This document shows positions 15,950 to 25,480 of a stretch of 64,000 bases of DNA, in pieces (the stretch's first letter is position 1; every line of letters begins with the position of its first letter). Under the pieces are notes generated by a model. The model saw only the letters and a list, made by a program, of their open reading frames with translations. It searched no databases and was not told where the DNA came from. The position numbers and the translations under genes are program-made. Source of the DNA: Bacteriovorax sp. (lineage in GTDB: Bacteria > Bdellovibrionota > Bacteriovoracia > Bacteriovoracales > Bacteriovoracaceae); NCBI GenBank assembly GCA_014377485.1, contig JACMPM010000055.1:1-64000 (forward strand), given 5' to 3'.

Positions 15950-15975
15950 TAGAATTAAAAATAAAAGGATAAGCC

Positions 15976-16341
15976 ATGGCCATTGAAAATCTAGGAAATA
16001 TGAACAAAATGTTGAGTGGATATAACACTCAAGACTGGATGAAAAGTGCATCTATTGAGCAAGGTTCATTGCCACAATTCAATGAGCTCGCAGCCAATCC
16101 AAGCATCGGAGCAAAACCTCCTCAAAGCTTTAGTGAAATGTTAGCAACATCTCTTACTGATGTGAACAATATGCAAGTTGAAGCCAACAAAGCTATTCAG
16201 AAATTAGCTTCAGGGCAAACGAAGAATATTCACGAGACAATGCTGGCAGTAGAAAACGCCGAAATTGCTTTCAAAACCATGAACCAGGTTCGCATGAAAG
16301 TAATTGAAGCCTATAAAGAGATTATGAGAATGCAAATGTGA
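15976..16341 (+). CDS. fliE: Flagellar hook-basal body protein FliE
   Basis: 121 residues. The C-terminal half (SFSEMLATSLTDVNNMQVEANKAIQKLASGQTKNIHETMLAVENAEIAFKTMNQVRMKVIEAYKEIMRMQM in outline) is classic FliE, the junction between the MS ring and the rod. A hairpin follows the stop codon. Confidence 0.95.
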   Translation: MAIENLGNMNKMLSGYNTQDWMKSASIEQGSLPQFNELAANPSIGAKPPQSFSEMLATSLTDVNNMQVEANKAIQKLASGQTKNIHETMLAVENAEIAFKTMNQVRMKVIEAYKEIMRMQM

Positions 16342-16348
16342 TCACAAA

Positions 16349-16380
16349 TGAATTGCTCCTTTGGAGCAATTCAACTTATT
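16349..16380 (+). terminator. Hairpin after fliE (weak terminator or attenuator)
   Basis: 11-bp perfect stem (TGAATTGCTCC at 16349-16359, GGAGCAATTCA at 16363-16373) with a 3-nt loop, followed by CTTATTTT. The T-run is short, so it may only reduce read-through into fliF. Confidence 0.6.
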
Positions 16381-16499
16381 TTGAAAATTGAAAAAGTAGT
16401 ATTTGGCATTAGAGTTTTGTGATCTGAAGTAAAAAAGGTTTTAGTTTTTAAGGATTTGAGAATTGATTTCATAGGATGTGAAATCAAGAGATCAGGAGG

Positions 16500-18194
16500 A
16501 TGGCCTTGCAAGATATATTAGAGAAAATTTATAGAAATTTTAAGGAGTTCTTCGGAGGACTCGATTCAACCAAGAAACTTGGTTTTATCATTGTTTCTTG
16601 CATGATTATGGCGGCCATGACTGGAATTGTTGTATGGGCATCTAAAACTCGTTACGATACGCTTTATTCAGAATTAAATAAAGAAGACGCAAGAAAGATT
16701 GCGATTCTTTTAGAAGAAAAGAAAATTCCTTATCAAACATCTAACGATGGGAAAACAATTTCAATTCCGGAAGATCTGGTTGGTGTTTGGCGTTTAGAAA
16801 TTGCGAAACTTGGAACAAGCTTTTCAGGAACTGTAGGATACGAAGTTTTTGATAAACAATCATTTGGAACAACTAGTTTTGTTCAGAAAGTAAATAAGCA
16901 AAGAGCTCTCGAAGGGGAGATGGTTAAAACCATTATGTATATTCAGGGTGTGAAGCGCGCGCGCGTTCATATTTCCATTCCTGAATCGTCTCCATTTGTA
17001 GCTGAGAAAAAGTCCCCAACTGCGTCAGTTGTTCTTGAATTAAATAATGGAGTTTCATTAACTCCCGCAGAGATTAAAGGGATCGGATCTTTAGTAGCTT
17101 CATCAGTTGAAGAGATGAGACCTGAAAATGTTGTTATCCTAGACGACCGTGGGAAAAAGCTTTCGGAAAATATCGGAGATATGATGACGGCCACTACGGC
17201 TAACCGTCTTGCTCTTGAAGCTCAATTAAATCAAAAATACGAAAAACAAATTGAAGATATCTTAACAAAAGTTGTTGGAGATGGAAAAGTTGTAGCAAAA
17301 GTAACTGTGGATTTAGACTTCACGGAGTCGGTTGCCACTGAAACAAAATACGATAATGAAAACTCAGCAGTTGTTTCAGAAGTTAAAAATATCCAGAATG
17401 TAAACGGTTCTCGTCCTTCTCCCCAGGGGATTGCTGGTGCTCAGTCAAATCTTCCAGGCGAAGTTCCACAACCGGGTGTGGCTGAAACTAAAAACAATGT
17501 CACAAAAGAGTTAACAACTAGAAATCTAAATGTTCCAACAACTGTGACTCAGTCGAGAAAGCCATCGGCAAACGTAAAAGCGATATCTGCAGCAGTTATG
17601 ATTGATGGAAAAAGAATTGCAGTTTTAGGCGAAGATGGTCTTCCTCAGCTTGATAAGAATGGATCCGCCATTATGAAGTATGAGAAGTGGAGTGAAGCAG
17701 ATCTTCAAAACTTTGCTCAGATCGTGGCTTCAACTCTCGGAACTTCAGATAAACGTGGGGACAAATTAGTTATTAAGAATATGGAATTTGCTCGAGAGGA
17801 TATGAGCGTTGCAGATGCAATGTTAAAAGAACAAGCAAATCGTGAACTTATTAAAAATATCGTGAAGTACTTAGCGGTCGGTTTAACGATCTCTTTATTT
17901 TTCTTCTTAGTAGTAAGACCATTCATCCAATGGGTTACGGACAATACAATCGAAACGGTGGAAGATTTCTTGCCTCGTACGCTTGAAGAGTTAGAAAAAG
18001 TACAATCCAATCAACGTCTTCCTGGTCTTGAGGATGCACTTCCTCAGATAGAAGAGAAATTGAATCCTGAGAAAATTGAAGGAAATATGTTGCGTGAAAA
18101 AATTATTGCACTGGTTGAAAACAATCCAGGCAAGGCTGCACAGATTATCCATGAAATGATTCACTCGAGTGAATCAGATAAACAAATTGCTTAA
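16500..18194 (+). CDS. fliF: Flagellar MS-ring protein FliF
   Basis: 564 residues. A transmembrane helix at about 28-48, the YscJ/FliF ring domain (LYSELNKEDARKIAILLEEKKIPY and ALEGEMVKTIMYIQGVKRARVHISIPE), a Pro/Asn-rich variable region, a second helix at about 452-474 and the C-terminal FliG-binding tail. It forms the MS ring and export-gate housing. AGGAGG directly abuts the ATG at 16500 (spacing 0); the TTG at 16506 would have a 6-bp spacing, so the true start may be there. The 158-bp gap from fliE, with its hairpin, suggests a separate or boosted promoter. Confidence 0.95.
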   Translation: MALQDILEKIYRNFKEFFGGLDSTKKLGFIIVSCMIMAAMTGIVVWASKTRYDTLYSELNKEDARKIAILLEEKKIPYQTSNDGKTISIPEDLVGVWRLEIAKLGTSFSGTVGYEVFDKQSFGTTSFVQKVNKQRALEGEMVKTIMYIQGVKRARVHISIPESSPFVAEKKSPTASVVLELNNGVSLTPAEIKGIGSLVASSVEEMRPENVVILDDRGKKLSENIGDMMTATTANRLALEAQLNQKYEKQIEDILTKVVGDGKVVAKVTVDLDFTESVATETKYDNENSAVVSEVKNIQNVNGSRPSPQGIAGAQSNLPGEVPQPGVAETKNNVTKELTTRNLNVPTTVTQSRKPSANVKAISAAVMIDGKRIAVLGEDGLPQLDKNGSAIMKYEKWSEADLQNFAQIVASTLGTSDKRGDKLVIKNMEFAREDMSVADAMLKEQANRELIKNIVKYLAVGLTISLFFFLVVRPFIQWVTDNTIETVEDFLPRTLEELEKVQSNQRLPGLEDALPQIEEKLNPEKIEGNMLREKIIALVENNPGKAAQIIHEMIHSSESDKQIA

Positions 18195-18228
18195 GTAAGT
18201 GTTTTAGTAAAAATTAGAGGATTTGATT

Positions 18229-19269
18229 ATGGCCGCAATCGATGACAATGTACTGGATCCGGACACTGAGTATGGTTTACTCAATGGTTCTGACCGAGCA
18301 GGTTTACTTTTAAGTTCACTAGGTATGAACATTACTCAACTTGTTTTTCAAAACATGAAAGACAACGATGTTAAGAGAATGATCAATGCAATGTCGAATG
18401 TTAAAAGAGCTCCGATTTGGATGGTGAAAAGAGTTCTAGAAGATTTCTACAGTCAACTAAACGAAGACAGTGATTTATTATTTGCGGAAAACCGTGGTCG
18501 TGATTTTATTATCAACACTCTTGGTGAAGATAGAGCTAAGCAACTTCTTGGACAAATTGTTGAAGTTGGACAATCAAATACACTCGAATCTCTTGAACTG
18601 GTAGATACAAGAACTCTTTCTAACTTTTTAATCAACGAGCATCCTCAGACTATTGCTCTTATTGTTGCCCATTTAAATCCAGAGAGAAAAGTGGATGTTC
18701 TTAGACGTCTTCCAGAAGGACTTCAGGCCGAGGTTGTTCTGCGAGTTGCCAACCTCGACTACGTTTCACCAGAACTTATTTCTCAACTTGACGACGTACT
18801 TAAAACTGAGCTTTCTACGCTTGGTTCTATTGATACGAATCAACTTGGTGGTGTTGAGCCAATTGCTGACATGCTTAACCTTATGGATAAAAACACAGAG
18901 AAAAATATCATGTCTCGCGTGGAAGAAAAAGATCCAGAGCTGGCTGAAGAGATCAGAAAACTTATGTTTACATTCGAAGACCTTATGTACGTTGATGATA
19001 AAGGTATCCAGAACCTTCTTCGCGAAGTGGACAATGGAAAGCTTGTTATTGCAATGAAGACTGCTCCTGACGAAATCAAGCAAAAACTTTTCAAGAACAT
19101 GTCGAATCGTGCGGCTACGTTGCTTAAAGAAGATCTTGAGGCACTTGGACCTACAAAACTTTCAGATGTTGAAAAAGCTCAGGCTGAAATGGTTCAAAAA
19201 ACTAAAGAACTTGAGTCTCAAGGTAAAGCCTTTATTGCTCGCGGTTCTGATGGCGATTCATTGGTATAA
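18229..19269 (+). CDS. fliG: Flagellar motor switch protein FliG
   Basis: About 346 residues from the ATG at 18229 with AGAGGA upstream. Three FliG domains are visible: N-terminal (SDRAGLLLSSLGMN), the middle EHPQTIALIVAHL motif and the C-terminal torque domain with charged helices (MFTFEDLMYVDDKGIQNLLREVDNGKLVIAMK). It links the MS ring to the stator and C ring. Confidence 0.96.
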   Translation: MAAIDDNVLDPDTEYGLLNGSDRAGLLLSSLGMNITQLVFQNMKDNDVKRMINAMSNVKRAPIWMVKRVLEDFYSQLNEDSDLLFAENRGRDFIINTLGEDRAKQLLGQIVEVGQSNTLESLELVDTRTLSNFLINEHPQTIALIVAHLNPERKVDVLRRLPEGLQAEVVLRVANLDYVSPELISQLDDVLKTELSTLGSIDTNQLGGVEPIADMLNLMDKNTEKNIMSRVEEKDPELAEEIRKLMFTFEDLMYVDDKGIQNLLREVDNGKLVIAMKTAPDEIKQKLFKNMSNRAATLLKEDLEALGPTKLSDVEKAQAEMVQKTKELESQGKAFIARGSDGDSLV

Positions 19270-19289
19270 TAAGGAAAAGGAATTAGTTT

Positions 19290-20093
19290 ATGGTTAAGCA
19301 ATATTCAAATGTCGAAGAGTATAAATTTAAAAGTTTTACAAATGAAAATGCGGAAGCTGACAAAGTTACATTGTTTGAATTTAAACCTCTTTTGAGTTCA
19401 AGCCATGCTATTGCAAAAAATGAATTTCAGAAAGTTATTAAAGAAGAGAGAACTCACGCAAAAAATAGTCAATTTAAAGTTAATCCGCTTGTTGAGAAAC
19501 ACAGAGGGTTAAAAGATCAGGAAGAGCAGGAGTATCAAGCTGCTGTTGAAAAAGAAGTTGTAAGAAGGATTAATGAAATTCAAGAAGAGGCTTTTAAAAC
19601 AGGTTTCGATGAAGGTGTTAATCAGGGACGCGAAGAAATTTTTAATGAGATGAGAAGTGTCGTTGACCAGAAACTCGATAATTTCTCCCAAATGGTAACT
19701 GAGGTATTAAAAACTCAGGACGAGATTCTGGCACAACAGAAAAAAGAAATTTATCTTCTTCTTCGAAATCTTACAAAATGGATTATTTTAAGAGAACTTA
19801 AAGAAGACGGGAAATATATTGAGCGATTGCTTGAGAAATTATTACTGGAGATTCAGGCTAGAAATAATCTTTTGATTCAAGTTAATCCAAATGATTTTGG
19901 TGGAATGCCAGAAATCCTGGCTCATGTTCAATCTCGTTTAGGTGAATTGAAAAATGTGAGAGTAGAAATAGATTCTGCCATTCTAACTTCAGGGATGATT
20001 GTTGAATCTGATAATGGAATCATAAATGCAACTATGGAAGAGCAATTTAAGAGTTTAGATAAACTTTTTGAAGATGTTTTAGTTGAGTCTTAA
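19290..20093 (+). CDS. fliH: Flagellar assembly protein FliH
   Basis: 267 residues. Charged N-terminus, a coiled-coil region with EEAFKTGFDEGVNQGREE (GxxxG-type repeats typical of FliH), then a C-terminal vacuolar-ATPase-E-like domain. It regulates the export ATPase FliI, encoded next. 20 bp after fliG. Confidence 0.88.
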   Translation: MVKQYSNVEEYKFKSFTNENAEADKVTLFEFKPLLSSSHAIAKNEFQKVIKEERTHAKNSQFKVNPLVEKHRGLKDQEEQEYQAAVEKEVVRRINEIQEEAFKTGFDEGVNQGREEIFNEMRSVVDQKLDNFSQMVTEVLKTQDEILAQQKKEIYLLLRNLTKWIILRELKEDGKYIERLLEKLLLEIQARNNLLIQVNPNDFGGMPEILAHVQSRLGELKNVRVEIDSAILTSGMIVESDNGIINATMEEQFKSLDKLFEDVLVES

Positions 20094-20118
20094 TTAAAAA
20101 TATAAGGTGAATAGCAAA

Positions 20119-21465
20119 ATGGATAAGATACTCGACCTAACTTCTATTCACAATAATTACGAGTATGCATCCCCTTATCAAAAAATCGGAAAAGTATATG
20201 CCAACAAAGGAATGGTTTTTGAAATCAATCTTTCTCGGGCACCTATTGGATCAAACGTAGAATTCGTTACTGAGTTTGGTGATAGATCACTCGGTGAAGT
20301 AGTCGGTATCAATGGAACTAGATGTATGGCCATGCCATATGATGAACTATCAGGAATAAATTCTGAAACTAGAGTCTATTTAAAAGATCTCACAACAACA
20401 ATAAAAATATCAGAAGCGATGCTTGGTAGAGTTGTCGATTTCCAAGGAAATCCAATCGACGGTAAAGGTCCAATTGAGCCTGTTAATGTTGAAGCCCGAA
20501 GTATTTATGGACACGCTTTAAATCCACTTGAAAGACCACCAATTAGAGAACCGCTTGATACCGGTATACATGCCATCAATTGTTTTATGACTGCAGGAAA
20601 AGGTCAGCGTTTTGCGATAATGGCCGGATCAGGTGTTGGTAAGTCAGTTACTCTTGGAATGATTGCCGAGAACTCAAGTTCAGACGTAAATGTTATCGCT
20701 TTGATCGGAGAACGTGGACGTGAGGTTTTAGAATTTATTGAAACAGACTTAGGTCCGGAAGGATTAAAGAGATCTGTCGTTGTTGTTGCAACTTCAGATT
20801 CCTCTGCACTGATAAGAATGAAAGCTGCTTATGTGGCTACAACCATTGCAGAATATTTTCGTGATAGAAACCAAGATGTTCTATTAATGATGGATTCAAT
20901 TACCAGATTTGCCATGGCCAATCGTGAAATTTCACTTTCTGCCGGAGAACCTCCTGGACAGAAAGGATATACACCCAGCGTTTTTGCTCGCCTTCCAAAA
21001 TTAATGGAGAGAGCAGGAACAAAGGCCGGAGCAGGTTCTATAACTGGAATTTATACCGTATTAGTTGAGGGCGGCGATATGGATGAGCCCATTGCCGATG
21101 CCGTAAGAGCAATCGCCGATGGCCACATTATTTTATCAAGAGAGTTAGCTTCAAGAAACCAGTTTCCCGCAATAGATATTCTTGCAAGTCTTTCGCGGGT
21201 AATGTCGAAAGTTGCGACAAAAGAACATAAAATTGTAGCGAGTCACCTTCGCGATCTTCTCGCTTCTTATAAGGCCAATGAAGATCTAATTAATGTTGGA
21301 GCTTATGCTAAAGGATCAAACCCAAAAGTTGATAAGGCCATATTAATTTACGATGACCTAATGAACCTACTTAGACAAAACCAAGGGATGACGGAGTATT
21401 TACCAATAGAAACTCTATACGACCGTATGGTTGATATTGCACGAAAAGCTGAAAATATTAAATAG
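20119..21465 (+). CDS. fliI: Flagellar export ATPase FliI
   Basis: About 448 residues from the ATG at 20119 (AAGG 11 bp upstream; a GTG at 20107 overlaps the SD). Walker A MAGSGVGKS, the family motif ALIGERGREVLEFIE, Walker B VLLMMDSITRFAMA and GEPPGQKGYTPSVFARLPKLMERAG are hallmarks of flagellar/type III export ATPases. It energises substrate unfolding and docking with FliH and FliJ. Confidence 0.96.
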   Translation: MDKILDLTSIHNNYEYASPYQKIGKVYANKGMVFEINLSRAPIGSNVEFVTEFGDRSLGEVVGINGTRCMAMPYDELSGINSETRVYLKDLTTTIKISEAMLGRVVDFQGNPIDGKGPIEPVNVEARSIYGHALNPLERPPIREPLDTGIHAINCFMTAGKGQRFAIMAGSGVGKSVTLGMIAENSSSDVNVIALIGERGREVLEFIETDLGPEGLKRSVVVVATSDSSALIRMKAAYVATTIAEYFRDRNQDVLLMMDSITRFAMANREISLSAGEPPGQKGYTPSVFARLPKLMERAGTKAGAGSITGIYTVLVEGGDMDEPIADAVRAIADGHIILSRELASRNQFPAIDILASLSRVMSKVATKEHKIVASHLRDLLASYKANEDLINVGAYAKGSNPKVDKAILIYDDLMNLLRQNQGMTEYLPIETLYDRMVDIARKAENIK

Positions 21466-21480
21466 AGATTAAAAAAATAA

Positions 21481-21936
21481 ATGCAAAAATTTAAATTCAA
21501 GCTCGATGGTCTTTTAAAAGTTAGAGAGTTTAAAGAAAAAAAAGTAAAGATTGAGTTAGGGGAAATCCTAAAAGAGATCAGTGAAGTGGAAGGGAAGATA
21601 GCTCTCGCTAATAAGGCTATAGATGAGACTTATGAGGCTCAAGAAGTCCTCATGAAAGATCCATCTTCTGGAAGAATGCTTCAGTTTTTTCCTTATTTTA
21701 TTCAAGGAAAAAAAGAAGACATTAAAAATAAAGAAAATCTTTTATGGGCGCTCAAGAAAAAGTACGACGTAAAAATTACTGAACTTGCTACAGCACGAGG
21801 CCAAGTTAAGGTTATGGAAAATTTTAAAGAAAAAAAACTGGGTGAGTACACCAAAGAACGAAACAAAAAAGAAATGGAATCAATAGAAGAACTTTTAATG
21901 ATGAGAAGAAGTGGGTTTGATGCTTCTAAAGAATAA
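21481..21936 (+). CDS. fliJ: Flagellar export protein FliJ
   Basis: 151 residues, almost entirely alpha-helical coiled coil (FKFKLDGLLKVREFKEKKVKIELGEIL is the usual start). It is the stalk of the FliI ring and a general chaperone. Position right after fliI supports the call. Confidence 0.88.
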   Translation: MQKFKFKLDGLLKVREFKEKKVKIELGEILKEISEVEGKIALANKAIDETYEAQEVLMKDPSSGRMLQFFPYFIQGKKEDIKNKENLLWALKKKYDVKITELATARGQVKVMENFKEKKLGEYTKERNKKEMESIEELLMMRRSGFDASKE

Positions 21937-21949
21937 TCACTGGTGTTTT

Positions 21950-22519
21950 ATGAAAATTGTATTTTTAAATTTACTACTATTAACTTTCTCTTCGAATACA
22001 ATCGCTGCGACTGCGCCTGCTAAAGCAGTTGTACCAGCAGGGCCGGTTAAGCGCACATATACAGAAGAAGAATTTAAAAAAGCTGTCATGGTAGAAGCTG
22101 AGAAGCTAATGAAAAAAGCTGGCAGTGGTCACCTGATCGATTTTTCTAAAGAGCTTCTGGAAAAAGAAGAAGCGATCAAAGTAAAAGAGCTCAATGTACA
22201 AAAAGAACAAGAGCAATTAAAACTGAATATGAACGACTTTCAAAAAAAAGTTGTTGAGTTTCAAGAGTCACAGAAAAAATTCCTGGGCTGTATTGATTCA
22301 CAAAATGATAAAGTAGAAAAACGAATATCTCAGATGGTTGAAGTCATCGCAGGTATGAAGCCCCAAAGTGCAGCTGATGTTTTATCTGTTCAAGATCCTG
22401 ATCTTTCTGTTCGGATATTGGGACAACTAGAAGCTCAGAAGGCATCAAAGATTTTTAATCTAATGGACAAGGAAGTTTCTGCCCGACTACAGAAACAATT
22501 CCTTCAGATGAAGAAATAA
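21950..22519 (+). CDS. MotE-like exported coiled-coil protein
   Basis: About 189 residues from the ATG at 21950, which opens a signal peptide (MKIVFLNLLLLTFSSNTIAA). A coiled coil (about 60-120) leads to a small MgtE-N-like bundle (AGMKPQSAADVLSVQDPDLSVRILGQLEAQKASKIFNLMD). This architecture, next to fliJ, matches the YlxF/MotE group of periplasmic flagellar proteins; in Campylobacter MotE chaperones a stator component. The longer start at 21911 would overlap fliJ and bury the signal peptide. Confidence 0.75.
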   Translation: MKIVFLNLLLLTFSSNTIAATAPAKAVVPAGPVKRTYTEEEFKKAVMVEAEKLMKKAGSGHLIDFSKELLEKEEAIKVKELNVQKEQEQLKLNMNDFQKKVVEFQESQKKFLGCIDSQNDKVEKRISQMVEVIAGMKPQSAADVLSVQDPDLSVRILGQLEAQKASKIFNLMDKEVSARLQKQFLQMKK

Positions 22520-22570
22520 GTTACACTAAAAAGAGTACGCTTAGCGTTGAAGTTTTTATTTAAGGAAACT

Positions 22571-24049
22571 ATGCAAGGATTGCCCTCACAAATACTCCCA
22601 AAATCATCTAAGGCCGAAGCCTTTGGTGAGAAGAAAATTTCAGCTAAGGCTGAAGCTGGAGAGGCTGTTGAAGGAAGTCAGGTTGAAGGGGCGCCAGAGG
22701 TTGCTTCGAATGACGGTTTCGCTTCTCTCTTTGCCAAACTTACTGGTAAAGGCAAAACGGAAGGCAAAACAGAAGGTAAACCAAGTGACGTTAAATCAGA
22801 AACGGGTGAGACTCTAAAAAATCTTTTAACAGATAAAAATAAAGATAAGACTGAAGACAAAACTGGCGAAGTGGCAGTCATTGATCCAAAGGCTGTTCAA
22901 GCAGAAAATGTTCATGCAAAAGTTGAACAAAAAATAACTAAGACTTCTAGCAATCTCGATCAACTTTTAAATAACCTTAAAGGAACTAAAGATTCTGATG
23001 AGTTTATTGAGAATGGGAATGTTGATCAACTTCAAGGCGTGCGCGCTAAGAAGGGTGAACAACAAATTAAAGTCGAGAAATCAGAGAGTCCATTAGATTT
23101 CTTAATGAATGGTGCTAAGGCTAAAAATGTAAGCGAAGCAACTTCTTCAACGACTCCAGCAGCTTCAAAAGATATCGAAACTCTTCTTGGGCAGAAAAAA
23201 GTTATGACAGGTGAAGATTATTTAAAAAATATGGAATCAACTGAAAAGAAAAGTTCGAACAAACTTGTCTTGTTGAATGGCCTTGCCGAACTTCAAAAAA
23301 ATAATACACAAAATGTTAAAGGATACGGCCAAGGACTTTCACTCCTTTCCGATCCACTAATTAAAAATACAAAAGACCTGGCTACTAAAGAAAAAAAGAT
23401 TGGAAATTCAGCAATAGATGAACTCCGGTCTCCTGATACAAAAGTAGGAGCTGAACTAGCTGCCATTAAGCAAGATGTGATTCCTGGAATTCAAAATAAT
23501 AAAAATAATCAAGGCCTTCAAGCAGAAACTCAAACTCAAGCAAGCCAAAAAGTACTAGACTTGAGTAAAATAAATACTGCCAACACTACTGAAATCATCA
23601 AAAGAATTTCAGACTATGTAGAGCAAAATCAAGTAGCCAACAAAAGCAGCTTGGATCTAACAGTGAAGCACGAATCTCTTGGAGAATTTAAAATTCAAGT
23701 AAGTAAAATGCCTGCTCAGGCTCAAGGACAAAGTCTTATAGATATGCAAATCACAACTTCAAGTAAAGAAGGGCATGATTTCTTTGTTAAGAACGAAGTG
23801 AGTTTAATGAAAAATTTAAATCAAGCAGGAATTAATCTTTCTGATTTAAGAATTATTTCTACGATGAGTGAATCATCTGCATTTGGGCAAAGTGATTCTA
23901 AGCAGTCTAGTTCATTCAGTCAAAATCAAGATGGATCGGATAAACAATTCATGAGTTTCGAATCTAATAATTTCGCTAGTGATACGGGTAGTGGATCAGA
24001 GAGAAGAAAAGAGTTGTGGGAAGAGTATCAACAACGTTATGGAGCTTAA
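22571..24049 (+). CDS. fliK: Flagellar hook-length control protein FliK
   Basis: About 492 residues from the ATG at 22571 with AAGGAA just upstream. The long N-terminal part is low-complexity and Lys/Glu/Thr-rich (for example GKGKTEGKTEGKPSD), as usual for the FliK molecular ruler. The C-terminal Flg_hook domain is clear (LDLTVKHESLGEFKIQVSKM, FFVKNEVSLMKNLNQAGINLSDLRI). It sets hook length and switches export specificity. Confidence 0.9.
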   Translation: MQGLPSQILPKSSKAEAFGEKKISAKAEAGEAVEGSQVEGAPEVASNDGFASLFAKLTGKGKTEGKTEGKPSDVKSETGETLKNLLTDKNKDKTEDKTGEVAVIDPKAVQAENVHAKVEQKITKTSSNLDQLLNNLKGTKDSDEFIENGNVDQLQGVRAKKGEQQIKVEKSESPLDFLMNGAKAKNVSEATSSTTPAASKDIETLLGQKKVMTGEDYLKNMESTEKKSSNKLVLLNGLAELQKNNTQNVKGYGQGLSLLSDPLIKNTKDLATKEKKIGNSAIDELRSPDTKVGAELAAIKQDVIPGIQNNKNNQGLQAETQTQASQKVLDLSKINTANTTEIIKRISDYVEQNQVANKSSLDLTVKHESLGEFKIQVSKMPAQAQGQSLIDMQITTSSKEGHDFFVKNEVSLMKNLNQAGINLSDLRIISTMSESSAFGQSDSKQSSSFSQNQDGSDKQFMSFESNNFASDTGSGSERRKELWEEYQQRYGA

Positions 24050-24052
24050 TCC

Positions 24053-24916
24053 ATGCCAATGATCGGTAGACCGGGCAATCAAAGCCGGAATTCTTATTCA
24101 GATATTGCAATTAAAAAAGCCGAAATTCAAGGTAACGGAACACCTGTTGATCCAAAAATAGGTGACGAATTAAATAAAATGGTTGGTGTAAAACCAGATC
24201 AACGTTTCGTTGACCGCAAGGCCCATGAAACTCTTGGCCCTGACGGCTTTATGAAACTTCTCGCACATCAATTAAAGAACCAGGATCCAATGAAGCCAAT
24301 GGATCAAAAAGATTTTTCATCTAACCTCGCACAGTTCTCTCAATTAGAGCAATTGACAGCGATGAATAAAAAGATGGATGGAATGAATGCCAACAATGAT
24401 AACGAAAAAAGATTTCAAGGTGCAAGTTACCTTGGAAAGAAAGTTGTCACACGAGGTACGACCGTTGATTATAATGGTGAAGGAAAAGATGTTGAACTTC
24501 CTTTCTACCTTGATAAATCTGCTAAGAATGTCATTATCCGCATCTACGATAATAAAAATCAGATGATCGGAAAAGTAGATAAAGTAGATCTTGGAAAAGG
24601 ACAGCAGGGTGTGACTTGGGATGGAATTGGTCTTGATGGGCAAATTGCACCAAAAGAACAATATCATTTTGATGTAATCGCTTTTGACGACAAGAATGAA
24701 AAATTCATGGGTGTCACAAGAGCAGAAGGGACAGTGTCGGGTGTACGTTTTGAAAATGGTGAAACTATTTTAGACGTAAGTGGTGGAAGAAAAGTATATT
24801 TAAAAGATGTTGAAAGTTTTTCTTTACCCGAAAAAGATGTAGCAAGTAAAAATGTGCCTGCATTGCAAAAACAAGCTGCGTCGACTTATAATCAAGTAGA
24901 CAACCAAACGAACTAA
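24053..24916 (+). CDS. flgD: Flagellar hook cap / assembly protein FlgD
   Basis: 287 residues. FMKLLAHQLKNQDPMKPMDQKDFSSNLAQFSQLEQLTAMN is the FlgD N-terminal signature, followed by the Tudor/FnIII-like FlgD Ig domain (VIIRIYDNKNQMIGKVD, GVTWDGIGLDGQ). It caps the growing hook. It starts 3 bp after the fliK stop. Confidence 0.96.
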   Translation: MPMIGRPGNQSRNSYSDIAIKKAEIQGNGTPVDPKIGDELNKMVGVKPDQRFVDRKAHETLGPDGFMKLLAHQLKNQDPMKPMDQKDFSSNLAQFSQLEQLTAMNKKMDGMNANNDNEKRFQGASYLGKKVVTRGTTVDYNGEGKDVELPFYLDKSAKNVIIRIYDNKNQMIGKVDKVDLGKGQQGVTWDGIGLDGQIAPKEQYHFDVIAFDDKNEKFMGVTRAEGTVSGVRFENGETILDVSGGRKVYLKDVESFSLPEKDVASKNVPALQKQAASTYNQVDNQTN

Positions 24917-24945
24917 AAGTTTTAATGGAAAAAAATATTTAAAAA

Positions 24946-25368
24946 ATGGCAAATTCTAAAATTAATAACATTCTCATCCCCAACGTTACGAAGCTTCCTT
25001 CGAACAAGAATGTTGAATCAACTAATAAATTAGCCAAAGGCGAAACGTCCGAGTTTAAAAGCCTACTTGATAGCAATCTAGAACAACAAGCACCAATAGC
25101 AGAATCCCCAAAAGGACTTAATCTTTCAACTCATGCAATGAGAAGATTGCAAGAGAGAAATCTGTCTATTGATAAAGAAGAATACACAAAAATTTTAAGT
25201 GCGATTGATAAATTAAAACTGAAAGGCGGGCAAGACTCATTAGTAATTACGAGTAAGGCTGCTTACATAATTGATGTACCAAAAAACATGATCGTTACGG
25301 CGATCGATAAAGACAGCATAGGAGATAATGTATTTACAAAAATTGATTCGACGATATTAATGAATTAA
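24946..25368 (+). CDS. Small conserved flagellar operon protein
   Basis: 140 residues. The segment LNLSTHAMRRLQERNLSIDKEEYTKILSAIDKL, then DSLVITSKAAYIIDVPKNMIVTAID, matches the short conserved family found between flgD and flgE in many bacteria (TIGR02530-type flagellar operon protein). Role not established; the position implies hook assembly. Confidence 0.85.
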   Translation: MANSKINNILIPNVTKLPSNKNVESTNKLAKGETSEFKSLLDSNLEQQAPIAESPKGLNLSTHAMRRLQERNLSIDKEEYTKILSAIDKLKLKGGQDSLVITSKAAYIIDVPKNMIVTAIDKDSIGDNVFTKIDSTILMN

Positions 25369-25383
25369 TAACAACATAAAAAA

Positions 25384-25478
25384 TCTCAAAAGAAACGGAG
25401 CTGGTCCTTTCCGGAAGCCCTAGTTTTTAGTCTGTAGTACTAAGAAACGTTTTTGAGAAAATTAGGTCTAGGAGGGAC
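25384..25478 (+). promoter_or_regulatory. Structured flgE leader with possible SD-sequestering element
   Basis: TCTCAAAA (25384-25391) pairs with TTTTGAGA (25451-25458), enclosing GTCCTTTC (25404-25411), which in turn can pair base for base (with G-U pairs) to the flgE ribosome-binding segment GGAGGGAC (25471-25478). The two pairings offer alternative folds. Pairing was worked out by eye, not by energy calculation. Confidence 0.4.
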
Positions 25479-25480
25479 AC

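Noticed and set aside
16402-16421. TTGGCA element like a sigma-54 -24 box before fliF
   Set aside because: The -12 GC at the required distance is absent (TT instead).
18695-19100. Several long alternative frames opposite or within fliG
   Set aside because: They lie wholly within a strongly conserved gene and lack SDs and family resemblance.
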